A stretch of DNA of 38,324 bases, from NCBI GenBank assembly GCA_002337005.1, contig DDFD01000043.1, positions 1 to 38,324 of the forward strand, read 5' to 3'. The position numbers and the translations under genes were made by a program. Shown piece by piece: positions 34,140-38,324 of this stretch (positions within the stretch are counted from its first letter, which is position 1; each line of letters starts with the position of its first letter). Source of the DNA: Flavobacteriales bacterium UBA1937. GTDB lineage: Bacteria > Bacteroidota > Bacteroidia > Flavobacteriales > Weeksellaceae. The notes below the pieces were generated by a model. It did no database searches. It saw only the letters and a list, made by a program, of their open reading frames with translations, and was not told the origin of the DNA.

Positions 34140-36731
34140 ATGCATAAAGAAGGAGAAAGACTAATTCCTATCAACATTGTTGATGAAATGAAAACGTCTT
34201 ACATAGATTATTCTATGTCGGTAATTGTTTCTAGAGCGTTGCCAGATGTAAGAGACGGCCTTAAACCTGTACACAGAAGAGTATTTTACGGGATGTACGG
34301 TTTGGGTGTTTTTTCAAACAAAAAATACTTAAAATCTGCAAGAATTGTAGGGGATGTTTTAGGTAAATACCATCCACACGGTGATTCTTCAGTTTATGGT
34401 GCTATGGTAAGAATGGCGCAACCTTGGAGTTTAAGATATCCTCAGGTTGATGGGCAAGGTAACTTTGGTTCTATGGATGGTGATCCGCCTGCAGCTATGC
34501 GTTACACCGAAGCTAGATTGAAGAAAATTTCAGACGAAATTCTTTCGGATTTAGATAAAGAAACAGTAGATTTTCAAAATAACTTTGATGATTCCCTTAC
34601 TGAACCAAAAGTTTTACCTACTAAAATTCCTAATTTATTAGTAAATGGTACTTCTGGTATTGCAGTAGGTATGGCTACCAATATGGCACCACATAATTTG
34701 TCTGAATCTATAGATGCTATTTGTGCCTATATTGATAACAGAGAAATTACTATAGATGAGTTAATGAAACATATTATTGCTCCAGATTTCCCTACAGGTG
34801 GTATTATCTATGGTTATGATGGGGTAAGAGATGCCTTTCATACAGGTAGAGGTAGGATTGTTTTAAGAGCAAAAGTAAATTTCGAAGAAGTACATAACAG
34901 AAACGCCATTATTGTTACTGAAATTCCTTATCAAGTAAATAAGGCTGAGATGATTGCCAGAACTGCCGAATTGGTAAAAGATGACAAAATTCCTGGAATT
35001 TATGAAATTCGTGACGAATCAGACAGAAACGGACTTAGAGTAGTTTATGAACTAAAAAATGATGCTATTCCGAATGTAGTTCTTAATTTATTATATAAAT
35101 ATACTGCGTTACAAACTTCTTTCTCTGTTAATAATATTGCATTGGTAAAAGGAAGACCAGAGCAATTGAACTTGAAAGACATTATTCATCATTTTGTGGA
35201 TCACAGACACGAAGTTATTGTAAGAAGAACTCAGTACGAACTAAGAAAAGCACAAGAAAGAGCTCATATTTTAGAAGGTTTTATGAAGGTAATTGGTTCT
35301 CAGGAATCACTTGATAAAGCTATTTCTATCATACGCCATTCTGCCAATCCTCAAGAAGCAAAAGAAGGATTAATTGCAGAATTTGAACTTTCTGAAATTC
35401 AGGCACAAGCTATTCTAGACCTTAGACTAGCACGTCTTACAGGGATGGAGCTTGATAAAATTCGTGCAGAATACGAAGAGATAATGTCTCTCATCAAAGA
35501 TTTAGAAGATATTCTAACTAATGAGCCAAGAAGATATCAAATCATAAAAGACGAATTATTAGAAGTTAAAGAAAAATACGGAGACGAAAGACGCTCAGAA
35601 ATAGATTATTCTGGTGGAGAAATGTCTATAGAAGATTTAATCCCAGACGAAAAAGTGGTTCTTACCATCTCGCACGCTGGTTATATCAAGAGAACACTTC
35701 TATCAGAATACAAAGTTCAAAGTAGAGGAGGAGTTGGTAATAAAGCAGCTACAACTAGAGATTCTGATTTCTTAGAATACATTGTTTCAGCTACTAACCA
35801 CCAGTATATGATGTTCTTTACCGAAAAAGGAAAATGTTTCTGGTTAAGAGTATTCGAAATTCCTGAAGGTTCTAAAACAGCTAAAGGTAGAGCTATTCAA
35901 AACCTAATTAATATTGAACCAGACGATAAAATAAGAGCTTACATTAGAACCAATGACCTTAAAGATACAGAATATGTAAATTCTATGTATCTGGTAATGG
36001 TTACTAAAAATGGTATTATTAAGAAAACATCTCTTGAACAATATTCTAGACCTAGAGTTAATGGTATTAATGCCATCGAAATTAGAGAAGATGACCAATT
36101 ATTAGAAGCTAAATTAACGACTGGGACTTCAGAAATTATGATTGCTACCAGAGGAGGTAAGTGTATCAGATTCCCAGAAGAAAAAGTAAGATCCGTTGGT
36201 AGAACCTCAATTGGAGTACGCGGAATAGACCTTTCTGATGGAGACGAAGTAATTGGCATGATTGTTGTGAATGATATGGAGAAAGAATCTGTATTGGTAG
36301 TTTCTGAAAGAGGATATGGTAAACGGACTGCTGTAGAAGATTACAGAATTACCAACAGAGGCGGAAAAGGTGTAATTACTCTTAACATTACCGAAAAAAC
36401 GGGTGACCTTATTGCAATACAATCGGTAACAGATGAAGATGGATTAATGATTATTAATAAATCTGGTGTTGCGATTAGAATGGGATTAGATGCGCTCAGA
36501 ATTATGGGAAGAAACACTCAAGGTGTAAGATTGATAAATCTTAAAAATTCTGACGAGATTGCTGCAGTAGCCAAAGTAACGATGGACAAAGAAGTAGAAG
36601 TAGATGAAGAAGAGTCTCAGGAAATTTCTGAAATTGCGATAGAAGGAGAAGATAACGTAGTTTCTCCGGAAGATAACACAGAAGAAACTACAGATTCTAA
36701 AGAACAAAATTTAGAAAACGACGAAGAATAA
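34140..36731 (+). CDS. gyrA: DNA gyrase subunit A
   Basis: 863 aa. Type II topoisomerase subunit that cleaves and rejoins DNA; with GyrB it introduces negative supercoils. N-terminal signature: INIVDEMKTSYIDYSMSVIVSRALPDVRDG split over 8-37; the catalytic Tyr122 is in AAMRYTEAR. The QRDR reads HPHGDSSVYGAMVRMAQ: Ser83 is wild-type-like, but residue 87 is Gly (codon GGT at 34398) where Asp is usual. The C-terminal beta-pinwheel contains a GyrA-box-like QSRGGVG, which argues for gyrase rather than topoisomerase IV. An acidic tail (about 815-863) ends the protein. Terminated at 36746. Confidence 0.96.
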   Translation: MHKEGERLIPINIVDEMKTSYIDYSMSVIVSRALPDVRDGLKPVHRRVFYGMYGLGVFSNKKYLKSARIVGDVLGKYHPHGDSSVYGAMVRMAQPWSLRYPQVDGQGNFGSMDGDPPAAMRYTEARLKKISDEILSDLDKETVDFQNNFDDSLTEPKVLPTKIPNLLVNGTSGIAVGMATNMAPHNLSESIDAICAYIDNREITIDELMKHIIAPDFPTGGIIYGYDGVRDAFHTGRGRIVLRAKVNFEEVHNRNAIIVTEIPYQVNKAEMIARTAELVKDDKIPGIYEIRDESDRNGLRVVYELKNDAIPNVVLNLLYKYTALQTSFSVNNIALVKGRPEQLNLKDIIHHFVDHRHEVIVRRTQYELRKAQERAHILEGFMKVIGSQESLDKAISIIRHSANPQEAKEGLIAEFELSEIQAQAILDLRLARLTGMELDKIRAEYEEIMSLIKDLEDILTNEPRRYQIIKDELLEVKEKYGDERRSEIDYSGGEMSIEDLIPDEKVVLTISHAGYIKRTLLSEYKVQSRGGVGNKAATTRDSDFLEYIVSATNHQYMMFFTEKGKCFWLRVFEIPEGSKTAKGRAIQNLINIEPDDKIRAYIRTNDLKDTEYVNSMYLVMVTKNGIIKKTSLEQYSRPRVNGINAIEIREDDQLLEAKLTTGTSEIMIATRGGKCIRFPEEKVRSVGRTSIGVRGIDLSDGDEVIGMIVVNDMEKESVLVVSERGYGKRTAVEDYRITNRGGKGVITLNITEKTGDLIAIQSVTDEDGLMIINKSGVAIRMGLDALRIMGRNTQGVRLINLKNSDEIAAVAKVTMDKEVEVDEEESQEISEIAIEGEDNVVSPEDNTEETTDSKEQNLENDEE

Positions 36732-36745
36732 TAATTATAATAACT

Positions 36746-36773
36746 AAGGACAAGTCGTGGCTTGTCCTTTTTC
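36746..36773 (+). terminator. Rho-independent terminator after gyrA
   Basis: 9-bp perfect stem AAGGACAAG / CTTGTCCTT with loop TCGTGG and a T-rich tail. It excludes the GTG at 36757, in the loop, as the start of the next gene. Confidence 0.85.
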
Positions 36774-36795
36774 TTTAAAAATCAAATTTAGCGTT

Positions 36796-38184
36796 ATGAA
36801 AAAAATAATTTTAAGTGCGGCAGTTCTTGCTTTCGGTTTTTCATTTGCACAAAAAAAAGAAGTTGTAAATGCTTACAAAGCAATAGAATCTGGAGATTTA
36901 GCTACTGCTAATGTACAAATTTCCGCTGCGGAGGCAATTTTAGGAGATAAAACTTATCTTCTAGAACCTGAAGTGTTAGAACAATATTTTTATACAAAAG
37001 GGATTGCCCTAGTAAAGGCTGGTAAAACTTCTGAAGGAGCTGAAGTTCTAGCTAAAATAAGTGAACTAGGAAAATCTAAAATTTACACAGGTAAAAATGC
37101 AGAAAAACAAAAAGTTTACTACGTAGGAAAAGCGGCTGCAGATGCATCTGGAATTTCTGGACTTAAAGAAGAAACCTACGTTCCTACCACTACTCCAAAG
37201 ATAGGGACTACTGTAAATCCTATCCTTAATAAAATTAATGATGAGACAATGAAGGCTTATAATGCCAAAAGTTATGCTCAAGCTGGAAAAGGATTTTTAG
37301 AAATTTATAATTTATTAAAAGCTGCAGGTAGCGAAGATAAACAATACAAATACTATTCTGCATTAGCTTTTGCACAGGGTAATATGATAGATGATTCGTC
37401 TAAATTGTTTTCAGAACTTATCGCAGAAGGATATAACGGTGTAAAAACTGAATATAAAGCTAAAAACAAAAAGACAGGACAAGAAGAATCTTTAGATAAA
37501 AATACTTTTGAGCTTTATAAAAAAATGGGAGCTACTGGTGATTACACAGATTTCAAAACAGAAAGTACACCTAGTATTGAACAAGAGCTTTTTGAGACAG
37601 CAGCAGCATTATATGTAGATGGTAAAAAATATGATGAAGCTCTAGCTTTAATAGATAAAGGATTAGCAAAATTCCCAAAAAGTGCAAAACTTTCTGATTT
37701 AAAAGGAACTACTTACTTTAAATCTGGGAAAATGGATCAATTTATGTCTAATTTAAAAGAGCAGGTAGAAAAAAATCCTAATGATAAGGTAAGCTGGTAT
37801 AATTTAGGTGTTCTTGCTAGTAAAGACCCTTCAAAATTAGCTGAAGCAGAAGGTTATTTCAAAAAATCTTTAGAAATAGATCCTGCTTATAAAGAAGCAT
37901 TACAAGGAGTTATTTTTAATATTTACATCAATGGTGATGATAAAGCAATTGAAGCGATAGATGCAGCTAGAAAAGCTAAAAAAACAGAATTGTTTAATAA
38001 ACTTTTAGGAGAAAGGAGAGAAAGATTTGCAAAAGCTCTTCCTTTTGCTGAAAAATGGTATTCTGTAGAACCTAAAAACATTGAAGTTGTTACTTTGTTA
38101 AAAGGTTTGTACCAAACAACTCACAATGATGTTAAATTCCAAGAAATGAAGGCGGTAGAAGCTGCCCTTAAAGCTGGGAAATAA
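36796..38184 (+). CDS. Exported tetratricopeptide-repeat protein
   Basis: 462 aa from ATG 36796. A signal peptide (1-19, ending FGFSFAQ) is followed by helical TPR repeats; the clearest are near the end (VSWYNLGVLASKDPSKLAEAEGYFKKSLEIDPAYKEAL, split over about 343-380). It is a periplasmic or outer-membrane-associated scaffold with no catalytic motif. It directly follows gyrA, a gene order I recall in related Flavobacteriia. Specific partner unknown. Confidence 0.88.
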   Translation: MKKIILSAAVLAFGFSFAQKKEVVNAYKAIESGDLATANVQISAAEAILGDKTYLLEPEVLEQYFYTKGIALVKAGKTSEGAEVLAKISELGKSKIYTGKNAEKQKVYYVGKAAADASGISGLKEETYVPTTTPKIGTTVNPILNKINDETMKAYNAKSYAQAGKGFLEIYNLLKAAGSEDKQYKYYSALAFAQGNMIDDSSKLFSELIAEGYNGVKTEYKAKNKKTGQEESLDKNTFELYKKMGATGDYTDFKTESTPSIEQELFETAAALYVDGKKYDEALALIDKGLAKFPKSAKLSDLKGTTYFKSGKMDQFMSNLKEQVEKNPNDKVSWYNLGVLASKDPSKLAEAEGYFKKSLEIDPAYKEALQGVIFNIYINGDDKAIEAIDAARKAKKTELFNKLLGERRERFAKALPFAEKWYSVEPKNIEVVTLLKGLYQTTHNDVKFQEMKAVEAALKAGK

Positions 38185-38208
38185 AAAATATTAATAGGAT
38201 ATAATATG

Positions 38209-38238
38209 AAAAGCCCTGATGTATTTCAGAGCGTTTTT
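38209..38238. terminator. Imperfect hairpin terminator between convergent genes
   Basis: AAAGCCCTGA (38210-38219) pairs imperfectly with TCAGAGCGTTT (38226-38236), with two mismatches, and runs into T residues on the + strand. It lies between the TPR stop codon and the stop of the leftward partial gene. Confidence 0.5.
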
Positions 38239-38324
38239 ATTTTTTGGTAAGTAAAAGTTTTTCGCAGACCATTTTACTTAGAGATTCTTTTTTGTGATCA
38301 AAACTTATGGTAAAAGACCAGTCA
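38237..38324 (-). CDS. C-terminal fragment of a gene cut by the window edge
   Basis: Reading leftward from the edge, an open frame encodes the last 28 residues (ending KMVCEKLLLTKK) before a TAA at 38239-38237. Codon style and the adjoining hairpin suggest a real gene convergent with the TPR gene. I do not recognise the protein from this fragment. Confidence 0.5.
   Translation of the reverse strand, partial: DWSFTISFDHKKESLSKMVCEKLLLTKK

Noticed and set aside
1..38324. CRISPR arrays, tRNA or rRNA genes, transposases, phage genes
   Set aside because: I looked for regularly spaced repeats, tRNA-like cloverleaf ends and mobile-element proteins and saw none.

Overview
The window looks like a chromosomal segment of a low-GC Bacteroidota, most likely class Flavobacteriia and close to the Chryseobacterium/Cloacibacterium group (Weeksellaceae). 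Evidence for this is the AT-rich coding style, signal peptides ending in '...FAQ', a SusC-type barrel, several exact or near TAnnTTTG -7 promoter elements, a fused E1 alpha/beta 2-oxoacid dehydrogenase, and families such as DUF4286, DUF3570 and DUF4266. The genus is inferred. I see no rRNA, tRNA, CRISPR array, phage or transposase gene.

Layout. 244-2673 is a 2-oxoacid dehydrogenase E1 fusion. 2810-11973 is a four-gene cell-surface module: ECF sigma factor, a membrane anti-sigma-like protein ending in half of a TonB plug, a SusC-like outer-membrane barrel with no recognisable plug, and a thioester alpha-2-macroglobulin-like protein with a complete SusC plug in its middle. 12082-15426 holds a GbsR/MarR regulator, a DCC-family thiol protein, a DUF2071 protein, an orphan membrane protein and a TIGR01777 epimerase-like protein. 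15462-18240 has a small orphan gene, dihydrolipoyl dehydrogenase and a patatin. 18574-20514 is an SPFH/flotillin protein with four N-terminal repeats. 20656-23532 is a redox cluster: thioredoxin, ApbE, DUF4266 lipoprotein, DUF3570 protein. 23569-30382 is a leftward block: MFS transporter, diacylglycerol/undecaprenol kinase, M28 peptidase, DUF1015, a SerA-like protein, SerC and a 2x[4Fe-4S] ferredoxin. 30517-38184 runs mainly rightward: LuxC-like reductase, aldose epimerase, BI-1 protein, (leftward) DUF4286, DUF486, gyrA and a TPR protein. The C-terminus of one more leftward gene is cut by the right edge.

Most notable signals. (1) The split plug/barrel arrangement at 2810-11973: the barrel seems to have no plug, while a neighbour carries a full plug where an alpha-2-macroglobulin bait region would be expected, and the anti-sigma-like protein carries half a plug. 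This suggests an outer-membrane channel gated in trans by a surface or periplasmic protein and monitored by an ECF sigma system. (2) The SerA-like protein next to serC has lost the catalytic Arg and His and the canonical NAD-site motif, and it overlaps a DUF1015 gene with a DGNHR motif. (3) GyrA has Gly at position 87, where Asp is usual and Gly is a known quinolone-resistance substitution. (4) The A2M-like gene has a repeat-like GC-richer insertion ahead of its signal peptide. Each is a reading of sequence only; no alignment or search was run.
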